Assembly: GCA_020637755.1 (NCBI GenBank)
Contig: JACKJW010000007.1
Span: 1-64,000, forward strand
Source of the DNA: Brucellaceae bacterium
GTDB taxonomy: Bacteria; Pseudomonadota; Alphaproteobacteria; Rhizobiales; Rhizobiaceae
Direction: 5' to 3'
DNA: 64,000 bases
In this document: positions 43,299-51,771 of the stretch, piece after piece
How positions within the stretch are numbered: the first letter of the stretch is position 1
How the letters are laid out: every line of letters begins with the position of its first letter
The notes under the pieces: model-generated
What the model saw: the letters and a program-made list of their open reading frames with translations, nothing else
Told to the model about the DNA's origin: nothing
Databases searched by the model: none
Position numbers and translations under genes: made by a program

Positions 43299-44597
43299 AT
43301 GCAGACCAATTTCACGCCTGAGCAGTTGCGCGATCCCGGAGTGGCGGAAGCCGAATCCATCCTGCGCAAATGCGTGCATTGCGGCTTCTGCACGGCCACA
43401 TGCCCCACCTATGTGACGCTTGGCAACGAGCTGGACAGCCCGCGTGGCCGCATATACCTGATCAAGGAGATGCTGGAGAACAACCGTCCGGCCGATGAAA
43501 AGACGGTCACTCATCTCGACCGCTGCCTTTCATGCCTTGCTTGCACGACCACCTGTCCGTCCGGCGTCGATTACATGCATCTGGTCGATCATGCCCGCGC
43601 CCATGCCGAGCGCACGTTCAAGCGCCCGTTCCTCAACCGCATGATCCGCAACATGCTGGCGCTCGTCCTGCCCTATCCGGGCCGTTTCCGCGCGTCGCTG
43701 ACATTGGCGAAGATCGGCCGCCCCTTTGCGCCGGTCTTCGCCATTGCCGGGCGCACCAGGCCGCTGGCTGCCATGTTGCGGCTCGCCCCGGCCTCAGTGC
43801 CGAAAGAGGCGCCGTCCGCCGTTCCCGGCACGCGCCCTGTCACCGGAACGAAGCGCGGCCGTGTCGCCATCCTGTCCGGTTGCGCCCAGCCGGTGCTCGA
43901 CCCGTCGATCAACCAGGCCACGATGGACCTGCTCAACCGCCTCGGCATCGAGGTCGTGGTGCCGCGAGGGGAGGGCTGCTGTGGCGCGCTCGTGCACCAC
44001 ATGGGGCGTGAGGACCAGGCCCACGCACAGGCCAGGCGCAACATCGATGCCTGGATGCGCGTGATGGCGGATGGCGGACTGGATGCCATCATCATCACCA
44101 CCTCGGGCTGCGGGACCACCATCAAGGATTACGGCCACATGCTTGCCCGTGATCCCGCCTATGCGCAGAAGGCCGAGCAGGTCTCCGCGCTCGCCAAGGA
44201 CATCACCGAATACTTGTCGATGCTGGACCTGCCGGAACCGGTCAACGCCACAGGGCAGACGGTTGCCTACCATTCCGCCTGTTCCATGCAGCACGGCCAG
44301 AAGATCGTGAACCAGCCCAAGGCGCTGCTGCGCAAGGCAGGCTTCACGGTGAAGGATCCGGCCGAAGGGCACCTGTGCTGCGGTTCGGCCGGCACCTACA
44401 ACATCATGCAGCCGGACATCGCAACCACGCTGAAGGCCCGCAAGGTGAAGAACCTGAAGGCAACGAAGGCCGAGATCATATCGGCGGGAAACATCGGCTG
44501 CATCACGCAGATCGGTCAGGATGCGGGCATCCCCGTCATCCACACGGTCAAGCTCTTGAACTGGGCCTGGGGCGGGGAGAAGCCCGAAGGCGTGTGA
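43299..44597 (+). CDS. glcF: Glycolate oxidase iron-sulfur subunit GlcF
   Basis: The 432-residue Fe-S subunit. Two 4Fe-4S motifs lie at the N terminus, CVHCGFCTATCPTYVTLG and CLSCLACTTTCPSGVDY, and two CCG domains follow (GEGCCGALVHHMG; HLCCGSAGTYNI). It carries electrons from GlcD/GlcE to the quinone pool. Two small genes separate it from glcE, an unusual spacing. Confidence 0.95.
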   Translation: MQTNFTPEQLRDPGVAEAESILRKCVHCGFCTATCPTYVTLGNELDSPRGRIYLIKEMLENNRPADEKTVTHLDRCLSCLACTTTCPSGVDYMHLVDHARAHAERTFKRPFLNRMIRNMLALVLPYPGRFRASLTLAKIGRPFAPVFAIAGRTRPLAAMLRLAPASVPKEAPSAVPGTRPVTGTKRGRVAILSGCAQPVLDPSINQATMDLLNRLGIEVVVPRGEGCCGALVHHMGREDQAHAQARRNIDAWMRVMADGGLDAIIITTSGCGTTIKDYGHMLARDPAYAQKAEQVSALAKDITEYLSMLDLPEPVNATGQTVAYHSACSMQHGQKIVNQPKALLRKAGFTVKDPAEGHLCCGSAGTYNIMQPDIATTLKARKVKNLKATKAEIISAGNIGCITQIGQDAGIPVIHTVKLLNWAWGGEKPEGV

Positions 44598-44668
44598 GGG
44601 GAGGGTTCCGGCGCTGACGCACAGCCCTGCGCCGCGGTGCGTCCCGCTCACTGCCGTCAAAACGCGAA

Positions 44669-44694
44669 ACGCGGAGCCGTTTCCGGCCCCGCGT
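44669..44694 (-). terminator. Hairpin after the L,D-transpeptidase gene
   Basis: An 11-bp stem with one mismatch (ACGCGGAGCCG / CGGCCCCGCGT, loop TTTC) lies about 60 bases beyond the minus-strand stop. On that strand it is followed by TTTCGCGTTTT. Confidence 0.45.
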
Positions 44695-44755
44695 CTTCCG
44701 AAGTGGGGCGCCCGCGCCCCCGCGCGAAAACGCCCCGTTCCCCTCTCCGGCAAAC

Positions 44756-45538
44756 CTATCGCATGATGACCTTGGTGCCGACCTTCACCCGGTCGAACAG
44801 ATCCGACACGTCCTCGTTACGCATGCGGATGCAACCCGACGAGACGTTTTGGCCGATCGTCCATGGCGCGTTGGTGCCGTGGATGCGGTAGAGCGTGTCG
44901 CCCAGATACATGGCGCGCGCACCCAGCGGATTGGCCGGGCCACCGGCCATCAGAACGGGCAATGAGCGGCCTTCCTCGCGCTTCACCCGCTCGATCATTT
45001 CGGCCGGGGGACGCCACTCGGGCCATTCCCGCTTGTTGGAGATCTTGTGTGTGCCCTTCCACTCGAAGCCGCTCTTGGCGGTGCCGACGCCGTAGCGCCG
45101 CGCCTTGCCATTGCCTTCGACCAGGTAGAGGAACTTGGCACCGGAATCGATGACGATGGTGCCCGGCGCTTCCTTGCCCTCATAATCCACCTGCTGCGGC
45201 AGGAAGATCGGGTTCATCACGCGCTTTTCCGGCTGCGGCACTGGCGCGGGCCGGGCCACATAAGCCGAGGTGCGCACCGGATCGGTCCGTTGACGGCGCA
45301 CCGGGGCTGCCTGCACGCGATAGCGCGGCGCCGGTGCAAGGCCGACGCCGACACCGGCCGGCAGATAGGCGCTCTGCCGCGCGCTGACAGGGCGGCGCTG
45401 CAACTGCATGACCCACGGCGCGGAAAGGTCGGGACTAACCACCACGGGCGGACGTGTGGAATAGCGGCTGTCGGCGTGGGCGGCGCCGGCCAGCAGGGCA
45501 AGGCCGGCGGCACCCGCCAGCAGGAAATGTCTTTTCAT
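44756..45538 (-). CDS. L,D-transpeptidase (YkuD domain)
   Basis: A 260-residue periplasmic enzyme that makes 3-3 cross-links in peptidoglycan or attaches lipoproteins. The signal peptide is MKRHFLLAGAAGLALLAGAAHA. A Pro/Arg-rich region follows to about residue 115, and the YkuD domain runs to the end. The catalytic motif is intact: HGTNAPWTIGQNVSSGCIRM, with the cysteine in SSGCIRM. It belongs to the ErfK/YbiS/YhnG group. It stands alone and is divergent from tag. Confidence 0.92.
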   Translation of the reverse strand: MKRHFLLAGAAGLALLAGAAHADSRYSTRPPVVVSPDLSAPWVMQLQRRPVSARQSAYLPAGVGVGLAPAPRYRVQAAPVRRQRTDPVRTSAYVARPAPVPQPEKRVMNPIFLPQQVDYEGKEAPGTIVIDSGAKFLYLVEGNGKARRYGVGTAKSGFEWKGTHKISNKREWPEWRPPAEMIERVKREEGRSLPVLMAGGPANPLGARAMYLGDTLYRIHGTNAPWTIGQNVSSGCIRMRNEDVSDLFDRVKVGTKVIMR

Positions 45539-45775
45539 CGGACCTACTCATGACTACTGGGTCGTACGGCTCCGGCCGCAGCCTCCTGTCAGGAGACTTT
45601 TGGCAACCGGATTGACGTGATCCTGCACAGCCGCTGGAGTCGGAAAGGTGAATCAATTTTCATAAAATGCGATTCCGAGCAGAAACCATTTGGTGTGGTT
45701 ACCGCCCGCTTCACGAAACTGGTGAATCAGCGGTGAATCTGTGGCCCGGTCGCATTAACACTTGGGAAAACTGGC

Positions 45776-46411
45776 ATGACGGACATTCGCAAGGGCTTGC
45801 AACAGGGCGCGGACGGTGCCTTGCGCTGCTTCTGGCAGCAGGGCCTTGAGGACTATATCCACTATCACGACCACGAATGGGGACGGCCCGTTGCCAATGA
45901 TTTCCGCCTCTTCGAGAAGATCTGCCTGGAAGGATTCCAGTCCGGCCTGTCCTGGCTGACGATCCTGCGCAAGCGCGAGAATTTCCGCGCCGCCTTTGCC
46001 GGTTTCGACTTTGACAAGGTGGCCGCCTTCGACGAGGCCGACGTGGAGCGCCTGTTGGCCGACAAGGGTATCGTGCGCCATCGCGGCAAGATCACCTCCA
46101 CCATCAACAATGCCCGGCGCGCGCAGGAAATGCGCGACGAGTTCGGCTCGCTGGCCCGCTTCTTCTGGTCCTACGAGCCGAAGCCGCGTGATCGCCCGCC
46201 GGAGGTGACCTATGAGACGCTTGTCGCCAACCCGAAGACCGAGATGTCGGCGCGCCTGTCGAAAGAGTTGAAGAAGCGCGGCTGGACCTTTGTCGGCCCG
46301 ACAACCGTCTATGCCTTCTGCCAGGCGATGGGTCTGGTCAACGACCATATCGAAGGCTGCGTCTGCCGCCCGCTGGTGAAGCTGGAACGGCGCCAGTTCC
46401 GCCGCCCGTAA
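45776..46411 (+). CDS. tag: DNA-3-methyladenine glycosylase I
   Basis: A 211-residue base-excision repair enzyme that removes 3-methyladenine from DNA. The Tag features are clear: CFWQQGLEDYIHYHDHEWGRP near the N terminus, FEKICLEGFQSGLSWLTILRKR with the catalytic-region Glu and Trp, and the zinc-binding end NDHIEGCVCR. The N terminus MTDIRKGLQQGADGAL is a little extended. There is no clear operon partner. Confidence 0.94.
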   Translation: MTDIRKGLQQGADGALRCFWQQGLEDYIHYHDHEWGRPVANDFRLFEKICLEGFQSGLSWLTILRKRENFRAAFAGFDFDKVAAFDEADVERLLADKGIVRHRGKITSTINNARRAQEMRDEFGSLARFFWSYEPKPRDRPPEVTYETLVANPKTEMSARLSKELKKRGWTFVGPTTVYAFCQAMGLVNDHIEGCVCRPLVKLERRQFRRP

Positions 46412-46516
46412 CCATCATTCCAAGCGGTTGAAAAATGCGTGAAAATCCCGCTTGCGTGGAAGGGCGCTTCGGGCGCATCATCGCTCGAGAGGGGCGTTAA
46501 ACGAGGATATGCACTC

Positions 46517-46945
46517 ATGGCAATGAAGAGCCTGATTTCCTGCGCTGTCGCAATCGCGGCGGCTTTCTCTGCGGTCTCGCCGGCAGCATCGCTGCCGCTG
46601 TCTGCGCCGGCGGTTTCCGCGCCTGCGGAAACCGGTGACGTGGTCAATGTGCAATATGGCCGCCGCGGCTTTTATCTCAACGGCGGCTATGGCTGGTACA
46701 ACGGCCATCGCGGCTACCGCTACCAGCGTCCGGGCTGGCGCTACCACAACGGCTGGTGGTTCCCGCCGGCAGCCTTTGCGCTCGGCGTCATCATCGGCAA
46801 CCAACTGACCCACCCGGGCTACAACGCGCCGCCGCGCCGCCACTACAATTGGTGCTACGCCAACCATCCGAATTACCGCCAGTCCGACAACACCTACTGG
46901 CAGTATGGAAAGCGCCGGATCTGCCGGTCTCCTTACTGGGGCTGA
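46517..46945 (+). CDS. BA14K family protein
   Basis: A 142-residue secreted protein. The signal peptide MAMKSLISCAVAIAAAFSAVSPA is followed by a Gly/Tyr/Trp-rich section (YGRRGFYLNGGYGWYNGHRG) and the C-terminal BA14K lectin-like motif NWCYANHPNYRQSDNTYWQY with paired cysteines, ending CRSPYWG. BA14K was described as an immunoreactive protein of Brucella; here it is likely envelope-associated. The ATG is preferred over an upstream TTG/ATG because the signal peptide then starts correctly. A terminator lies about 20 bases after the stop. Confidence 0.87.
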   Translation: MAMKSLISCAVAIAAAFSAVSPAASLPLSAPAVSAPAETGDVVNVQYGRRGFYLNGGYGWYNGHRGYRYQRPGWRYHNGWWFPPAAFALGVIIGNQLTHPGYNAPPRRHYNWCYANHPNYRQSDNTYWQYGKRRICRSPYWG

Positions 46946-46966
46946 TAGTCCCGCCCGCATGATCGG

Positions 46967-46998
46967 AAAGGCCGCCGGAACACATCCGGCGGCCTTTT
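46967..46998 (+). terminator. Intrinsic terminator after the BA14K gene
   Basis: AAAGGCCGCCGG pairs with CCGGCGGCCTTT over 12 bp (loop AACACAT), with one more T and then GC. It separates the BA14K gene from hisS. Confidence 0.75.
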
Positions 46999-47102
46999 GC
47001 CGTTTTGCCAACTCCGGCGCCCGGCCAGCGCCTTGCGGGGTCGCAGCCGGTCGGTTAGGAGAACGCGAGCAGATTTCGCACTCCCTCCGGCAGGCCGTTC
47101 CC

Positions 47103-48827
47103 ATGTCCGACAAGAAGAAAAAGCCCCAGAAGCTGAAAGCCCGCCAGCCGCGCGGTTTCGTGGACCGCACGCCGGATGACATCCGGGCCACCGACCGTAT
47201 GGTGGCTGCCATCCGTGAGGTCTATGAGCGCTACGGCTTCGACCCGGTCGAAACGCCGATGTTCGAATATACCGATTGCCTGGGGAAATTCCTGCCCGAT
47301 ACCGACCGCCCGAACGAGGGTGTGTTTTCCGTGCAGGATGATGACGAGCAGTGGATGAGCCTGCGCTATGACCTGACCGCGCCGCTCGCCCGCCATGTGG
47401 CCGAAAACATCAACGAGATCGCGCTGCCCTACCGCACCTATCGCGCCGGCTGGGTGTTCCGCAACGAGAAGCCGGGGCCGGGCCGCTTCCGCCAGTTCAT
47501 GCAGTTCGATGCCGATGTGGTCGGCGCGCCGTCGGTGCAGACCGACGCCGAAATGTGCATGATGATGGCCGACACCATGGAGGCGCTGGGCATCAAGCGC
47601 GGCGACTACGTGATCCGGGTGAACAACCGCAAGGTGCTCGATGGCGTGATGGAGGCGATCGGCCTTGGCGGCGAGGAAAATGCCGCCCGCCGCCTCACCG
47701 TGCTGCGCTCCATCGACAAGCTCGACAAGTTCGGCATCGAGGGCGTGCGCCTGCTGCTCGGCTCTGGCCGCTGGGACGGCGGCAAGGAAGGCGAGGGCGA
47801 CTTCACGCCGGGCGCGGGGCTGAGCGAACAACAAATCTACTGCCTAGAGCCGCTGATAAGCTACTTGCGCAATCAGGACAAAATTACTGTAGCGATCGCT
47901 ACTGATGACCCGAAGTCTCCCAGATTTGAGGTTGTAACTCGGGAGGGAAGGGAAATCGTTGGCAACGTAACTGAAGGCGCCAGGAAACGCTTAGATGAGT
48001 TCGGTTGGAACAATTCGAGTGCGCTCGGGTTCATTCATGCACTCTATGTTCGCACCGAAACTGAGTTTCCCGAAAGTGCACCCTTGTTCGCATCTGGCGG
48101 CATCGGTCATGCGGCCTATGCCGAACTTTCTCAGATTGCTGCTTTAGCGCAAAAAGCCGGATACAATTCTGAGAGGCTGCGAATTGAAATCGACCCCTCC
48201 GTCGTCCGCGGCCTCGAATACTACACCGGCCCGGTCTATGAGGCCGAACTCCTCTTCGATGTGACCAACGAGAAGGGCGAGAAGGTGCAGTTCGGCTCGG
48301 TCGGCGGCGGCGGGCGCTATGACGGCCTCGTCAAGCGCTTCACCGGCATGGATACGCCTGCGACCGGCTTCTCCATCGGCGTTTCGCGGCTGATGACGGC
48401 GCTGAAGAACCTCGGCAAGCTCGACACCTCCGATGTCGTTGCGCCGGTGCTCGTCACCGTCATGGATGGCGATACGGCGGCGCTCGGACGCTACCAGTCC
48501 ATGGTGCAGTCGCTGCGCAATGCTGGCATCCGCGCCGAAATGTACCAGGGCAACTGGAAGAAATTCGGCAACCAGCTCCGCTATGCCGACCGGCGCGGCT
48601 GCCCCATCGCCATCATCCAGGGTGCCGACGAAAGAAATGCGATGGACAAAAATGGAAAGCCCACGCCAAAGCTTCAGGTCAAGGACATGATCGAGGGCCG
48701 CCGTCAGGCCGCCGCCATCGAGAGCAACGAGGAATGGCGCGAGGCCCGCCCTGGCCAGTTCGAGATCGCTGAGGCTGATCTGGTGGCCGAGGTGAAGAAG
48801 CTGCTCGCCGCGCAGGCTGCGGGGTAA
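47103..48827 (+). CDS. hisS: Histidine--tRNA ligase with a low-GC internal insertion
   Basis: Class II histidyl-tRNA synthetase, which charges tRNA-His. It is 574 residues long against about 500 in related bacteria (from memory). Class II motif 2 reads FRNEKPGPGRFRQFMQFD, the HisA motif is PSVVRGLEYYTGPVYEAELL, and the catalytic end has FGSVGGGGRYDGL and TGFSIGVSRL. Between residues about 243 and 363 the DNA falls to roughly 51% GC against 70% or more nearby, and the protein there is about 60 residues longer than expected. A smaller AT-rich insert lies near residues 511-522 (NAMDKNGKPTP). The reading frame is intact. It is first in the his operon. The ATG is chosen for the lysine-rich start MSDKKKKPQK typical of relatives. 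Confidence 0.93.
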   Translation: MSDKKKKPQKLKARQPRGFVDRTPDDIRATDRMVAAIREVYERYGFDPVETPMFEYTDCLGKFLPDTDRPNEGVFSVQDDDEQWMSLRYDLTAPLARHVAENINEIALPYRTYRAGWVFRNEKPGPGRFRQFMQFDADVVGAPSVQTDAEMCMMMADTMEALGIKRGDYVIRVNNRKVLDGVMEAIGLGGEENAARRLTVLRSIDKLDKFGIEGVRLLLGSGRWDGGKEGEGDFTPGAGLSEQQIYCLEPLISYLRNQDKITVAIATDDPKSPRFEVVTREGREIVGNVTEGARKRLDEFGWNNSSALGFIHALYVRTETEFPESAPLFASGGIGHAAYAELSQIAALAQKAGYNSERLRIEIDPSVVRGLEYYTGPVYEAELLFDVTNEKGEKVQFGSVGGGGRYDGLVKRFTGMDTPATGFSIGVSRLMTALKNLGKLDTSDVVAPVLVTVMDGDTAALGRYQSMVQSLRNAGIRAEMYQGNWKKFGNQLRYADRRGCPIAIIQGADERNAMDKNGKPTPKLQVKDMIEGRRQAAAIESNEEWREARPGQFEIAEADLVAEVKKLLAAQAAG

Positions 48828-48853
48828 GTTTTCCCGGTAGCGTTTGCGCTTTT

Positions 48854-48992
48854 CCCCCACCCCTTACCCCACCCCCACAGGTGTGGGAGGGGAGGCATCA
48901 GCGCCGCACCCTTTTTGGATTTCTGCTTGGAGCCAGCGCTGGAAAAAGGCGTTTAACTCTGATGTCACCCTCCCACGCTTGCGGGGGAGGGA
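48854..48992. repeat. Two C/G-rich palindromic elements before the DUF559 gene
   Basis: The first element (48854-48896) contains CCCACA-GG-TGTGGG flanked by C-rich and G-rich arms. The second (48968-48991) folds as CCCTCCC-A-CGC-TT-GCG-G-GGGAGGG, a near-perfect hairpin, and is followed by CAGGGTGGGGGG. Such C/G-rich palindromes commonly flank DUF559 genes in alphaproteobacteria, from memory. They lie between hisS and the DUF559 gene. Confidence 0.6.
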
Positions 48993-49041
48993 TACAGGGT
49001 GGGGGGCGACGCACAAGCAAATCCGCATTGGGGAGAGTTCC

Positions 49042-49398
49042 ATGACCATCAATCGCTCACCCCGTCAGGTCGCTCGCGCCAGAATCTTGCGCCACACCAT
49101 GACCGAAGGTGAAAAACGCCTGTGGCAGCAGCTGAAACGATTCCGCAGCCTCTACGGAATCCACATCCGAAGGCAGGTGCCAATCGGCCCGTGGATTGCC
49201 GACTTTGCCATCGTGAAACGCGGCATCGTCATCGAGATCGATGGTGAATCCCATTTCACACCCGAAGGCGTTGAAAAAGATAGGCGCAGGGATGCACATT
49301 TGGCGGAATTGGGGTATCGGGTGCTGCACATCAACACCGGCGAACTGGCGAACAACTTCGATGGCTGTGTCGAAACCATATTGCGGGAAAATGCGTGA
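49042..49398 (+). CDS. DUF559 domain-containing protein (Vsr-like endonuclease fold)
   Basis: A 118-residue protein of the DUF559 family, which shares the PD-(D/E)XK-like fold of very-short-patch-repair endonucleases. Visible are MTEGEKRLWQQLKRFR, IRRQVPIGPWIADFAIVKRGIVIEIDGESH and DRRRDAHLAELGYRVLHI. The DFAIV...IEIDG pattern carries the putative active-site Asp and Glu. The ATG follows GGGGAGAG. It sits between hisS and hisZ, where no gene is expected, and the palindromic elements upstream suggest it came as a cassette. Its biological role is unknown. Confidence 0.88.
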   Translation: MTINRSPRQVARARILRHTMTEGEKRLWQQLKRFRSLYGIHIRRQVPIGPWIADFAIVKRGIVIEIDGESHFTPEGVEKDRRRDAHLAELGYRVLHINTGELANNFDGCVETILRENA

Positions 49399-49419
49399 GC
49401 TGGCCAAGGGGCAAGCCGC

Positions 49420-50544
49420 ATGACCACCCGTCTTCCGGCCAATGCCGGTGCCATCCGCGATCTTTTCGCACGGCTGAATGCCGGGGAAATTTCGCTGCCC
49501 TTCATCCAGCCGGCCGATCCGTTTCTCGACATGGCGGGGGAAGACCTGCGCCGCCGCATCTTCCTCACCGAGAGCGAGACCGGCGAGAGCCTGTGCCTGC
49601 GCCCGGAATTCACCATACCCGTCTGCCTGCACCACATCGCCGCCAAGGCCGGCACGCCCCACCGCTACGCCTATCTGGGCGAGGTGTTCCGCCAGCGCCG
49701 TGACGGGCCGAGCGAGTTTTTCCAGGCTGGTATCGAGGATCTGGGCGATCCGGATCTGACGGCCGCCGACGCGCGCTCGCTCGCCGATGCGCTGGCCACG
49801 CTCAAGCTTGCCGTGCCGGGGCGTGCGCTCATCACCACCATGGGCGATCAGGCCGTGTTCGAGGCCGTGCTGGCGGCGCTCGGCCTGCCGCGCGGCTGGC
49901 AGCAGCGTCTCGCCCGCGCCTTTGGCGCGCCGGACCTGCTGAAGCAGGCGCTCGCCGATCTGGCTGCAGGGGGCAGAGCGGATATTGCCGATGCCACGGC
50001 TGCGCGCCTTGTGGCCGAAGGCGACGAGGCCGGCCTGCGTGCCCATGCTGAAGCCACCATGGCGGCAACCGGCATCTCACCCTCGGCCGCGCGCTCGCCG
50101 GCGGAAATTGCCGCCCGGCTCATGGAAAAGGCCAAGCTTGCCTCCACGCATCTCTCTGTCGAAGCCATGGCGGCACTGGAACGCTTCCTGGCCATCAACG
50201 TGCCGCTGTCCCGGGCCGATGCCGCGCTGCAGGATTTTGCCGAAGGGGCCGGCCTCAGGATCGGCCGCGCGCTGGAGACCTTTTCCGGGCGCATCGCGGC
50301 CATCGCCAATCTGGGCCTCGACCTCGAAGCCATCCGCTATGACGCGGCCTTTGGGCGTCCGCTCGATTATTACACCGGCCTCGTCTACGAGATCACCGTC
50401 GATGGCGCGGCCAAGCCGCTGGCCGGTGGCGGGCGCTACGACCGTCTGCTGACCCTGCTGGGTGCGGAAAAGACCATACCGGGCGTCGGCTTCTCGCTCT
50501 GGATGGATCGCGTCGAAGCCGCGGCAAGGGGAGAGCAGGCGTGA
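49420..50544 (+). CDS. hisZ: ATP phosphoribosyltransferase regulatory subunit
   Basis: A 374-residue HisRS-like protein without aminoacylation activity that pairs with short HisG in the first step of histidine synthesis. It shows ESLCLRPEFTIPVCLHHIA, YAYLGEVFRQRRDGPSEFFQ (a motif-2 relic), PLDYYTGLVYEI and LAGGGRYDRLL. It follows the DUF559 gene by 21 bases, and its stop overlaps the hisG start by four bases. Confidence 0.92.
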   Translation: MTTRLPANAGAIRDLFARLNAGEISLPFIQPADPFLDMAGEDLRRRIFLTESETGESLCLRPEFTIPVCLHHIAAKAGTPHRYAYLGEVFRQRRDGPSEFFQAGIEDLGDPDLTAADARSLADALATLKLAVPGRALITTMGDQAVFEAVLAALGLPRGWQQRLARAFGAPDLLKQALADLAAGGRADIADATAARLVAEGDEAGLRAHAEATMAATGISPSAARSPAEIAARLMEKAKLASTHLSVEAMAALERFLAINVPLSRADAALQDFAEGAGLRIGRALETFSGRIAAIANLGLDLEAIRYDAAFGRPLDYYTGLVYEITVDGAAKPLAGGGRYDRLLTLLGAEKTIPGVGFSLWMDRVEAAARGEQA

Positions 50545-51248
50545 CCGTGACCATTGCCCTGCCGTCAAAAGGCCGCCTGAAGGAACAGGCCATCGAGGTC
50601 TTCGAGAAGGCGGGATTCACCATCGTGCAGCCGGAAGACGCCCGCCAGTACCGCGCAAGCGTGGCCGGCCGTTCGGATATCGAAATCGCCTTTCTGTCGG
50701 CCTCGGAGATCGCGCGCGAATTGGGTGCGGGCACCGTGGACATGGGCGTCACTGGCGAGGACCTCGTGCGTGAGAGCCTTCCGGCCTGGAACGAAAAGGT
50801 GGAAATTTCCGCGCGCCTCGGATTTGGGCATGCTGATGTGATCGTCGCGGTGCCGGAAGTCTGGTTCGATGTCGAGACCATGGCCGACCTCAACGACGTG
50901 GCAGCTGATTTCCGCATGGGACATGGGCGCCGCCTGCGCATCGCAACGAAATACTGGCGGCTGACGCAGGAGTTTTTCTCGCAGTCCCATGGCATCCAGG
51001 TCTACCGCATCGTGGAAAGCCTCGGCGCGACCGAGGGTGCACCCGCAGCGGGTTCCGCCGATGTGATTGTCGACATCACCTCGACCGGCTCGACCTTGCG
51101 CGCAAACCACCTCAAGATACTGAAGGACGGCGTGATCCTGCGCTCGCAAGCCTGCCTGGTCTCCCGCCTTGGCGCGCTGGAAGGGGCCAATTCGGATGTG
51201 GTGCGCGATGTGATCGCACAGGTGCAGGCAAGCCGCGGCCAGCCCTGA
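50541..51248 (+). CDS. hisG: ATP phosphoribosyltransferase, short form
   Basis: A 235-residue HisG lacking the C-terminal regulatory domain, which is why HisZ is needed. It catalyses ATP + PRPP to phosphoribosyl-ATP, the committed step of histidine synthesis. The start is VTIALPSKGRLKEQAIEVFEKAG, the nucleotide-binding area includes DMGVTGEDLVRE, and the PRPP loop is VDITSTGSTLRANHL. The GTG start overlaps the hisZ stop. No downstream his gene follows on the strand. Confidence 0.94.
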   Translation: MTVTIALPSKGRLKEQAIEVFEKAGFTIVQPEDARQYRASVAGRSDIEIAFLSASEIARELGAGTVDMGVTGEDLVRESLPAWNEKVEISARLGFGHADVIVAVPEVWFDVETMADLNDVAADFRMGHGRRLRIATKYWRLTQEFFSQSHGIQVYRIVESLGATEGAPAAGSADVIVDITSTGSTLRANHLKILKDGVILRSQACLVSRLGALEGANSDVVRDVIAQVQASRGQP

Positions 51249-51415
51249 TCAGGCCCATTGCAAATCGCCGGATTTGGGATAAGCATTCGGCTGTCGGACG
51301 ATGTGTCCGGCCTGCACGCGCCCGGCCTTTCCGGCTCCGCCAACCACAAAGCCACACTTCGTTCCGTTCATGCGCGCCCTCCATCCCGGAAGGGCCCATT
51401 TGCGGAGCTTTATCC

Positions 51416-51709
51416 ATGGAACTGACTGCGGGTCTCGCTGTCTTCGTGATTTTTGTTGCCTGCCTTGTTGCCCTGCAACGCCTGTCTCCCGTTTCCTCCA
51501 TCGGCAGGTGGATGGAAAACGAGGTTGTCGCGGGCTGCATCGTGGCCCTTGTCGTGGCCGGCCTCGGCCTCGGCATGCTGCTGCTCTTCTACGGAGCGGA
51601 CCTGTATCTTCACAGCCCGCTGCTGGACGTCGCGGCCTGCATCGCGATTCTGGCAGTCACGATCGCCATCCTGCGCCTCTTCAAGGCACCGGAGCACAAC
51701 ACTCCCTGA
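51416..51709 (+). CDS. Small integral membrane protein, unknown function
   Basis: A 97-residue membrane protein with about three spans: TAGLAVFVIFVACLVALQ, VVAGCIVALVVAGLGLGMLLLF and LLDVAACIAILAVTIAIL. The tail is RLFKAPEHNTP. I do not recognise the family. The ATG is 167 bases after hisG and has only a weak ribosome-binding site. A strong terminator 7 bases after the stop supports a real gene. Confidence 0.55.
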   Translation: MELTAGLAVFVIFVACLVALQRLSPVSSIGRWMENEVVAGCIVALVVAGLGLGMLLLFYGADLYLHSPLLDVAACIAILAVTIAILRLFKAPEHNTP

Positions 51710-51715
51710 CAGGCA

Positions 51716-51745
51716 AAAGGCCCGGACCGCCGGGTCCGGGCCTTT
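51716..51745. terminator. Bidirectional terminator between convergent genes
   Basis: A perfect 13-bp stem, AAAGGCCCGGACC / GGTCCGGGCCTTT, with a GCCG tetraloop, lies between the small membrane gene (plus) and the doxX gene (minus). It can serve both. Confidence 0.8.
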
Positions 51746-51771
51746 CGTGTTGTTGACCGGGTCGTCCGGGA

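Noticed and set aside
48632..48668. The small AT-rich stretch near the hisS 3' end as a frameshift or sequencing error
   Set aside because: The frame stays open and conserved sequence continues on both sides, so it is treated as a real short insert.
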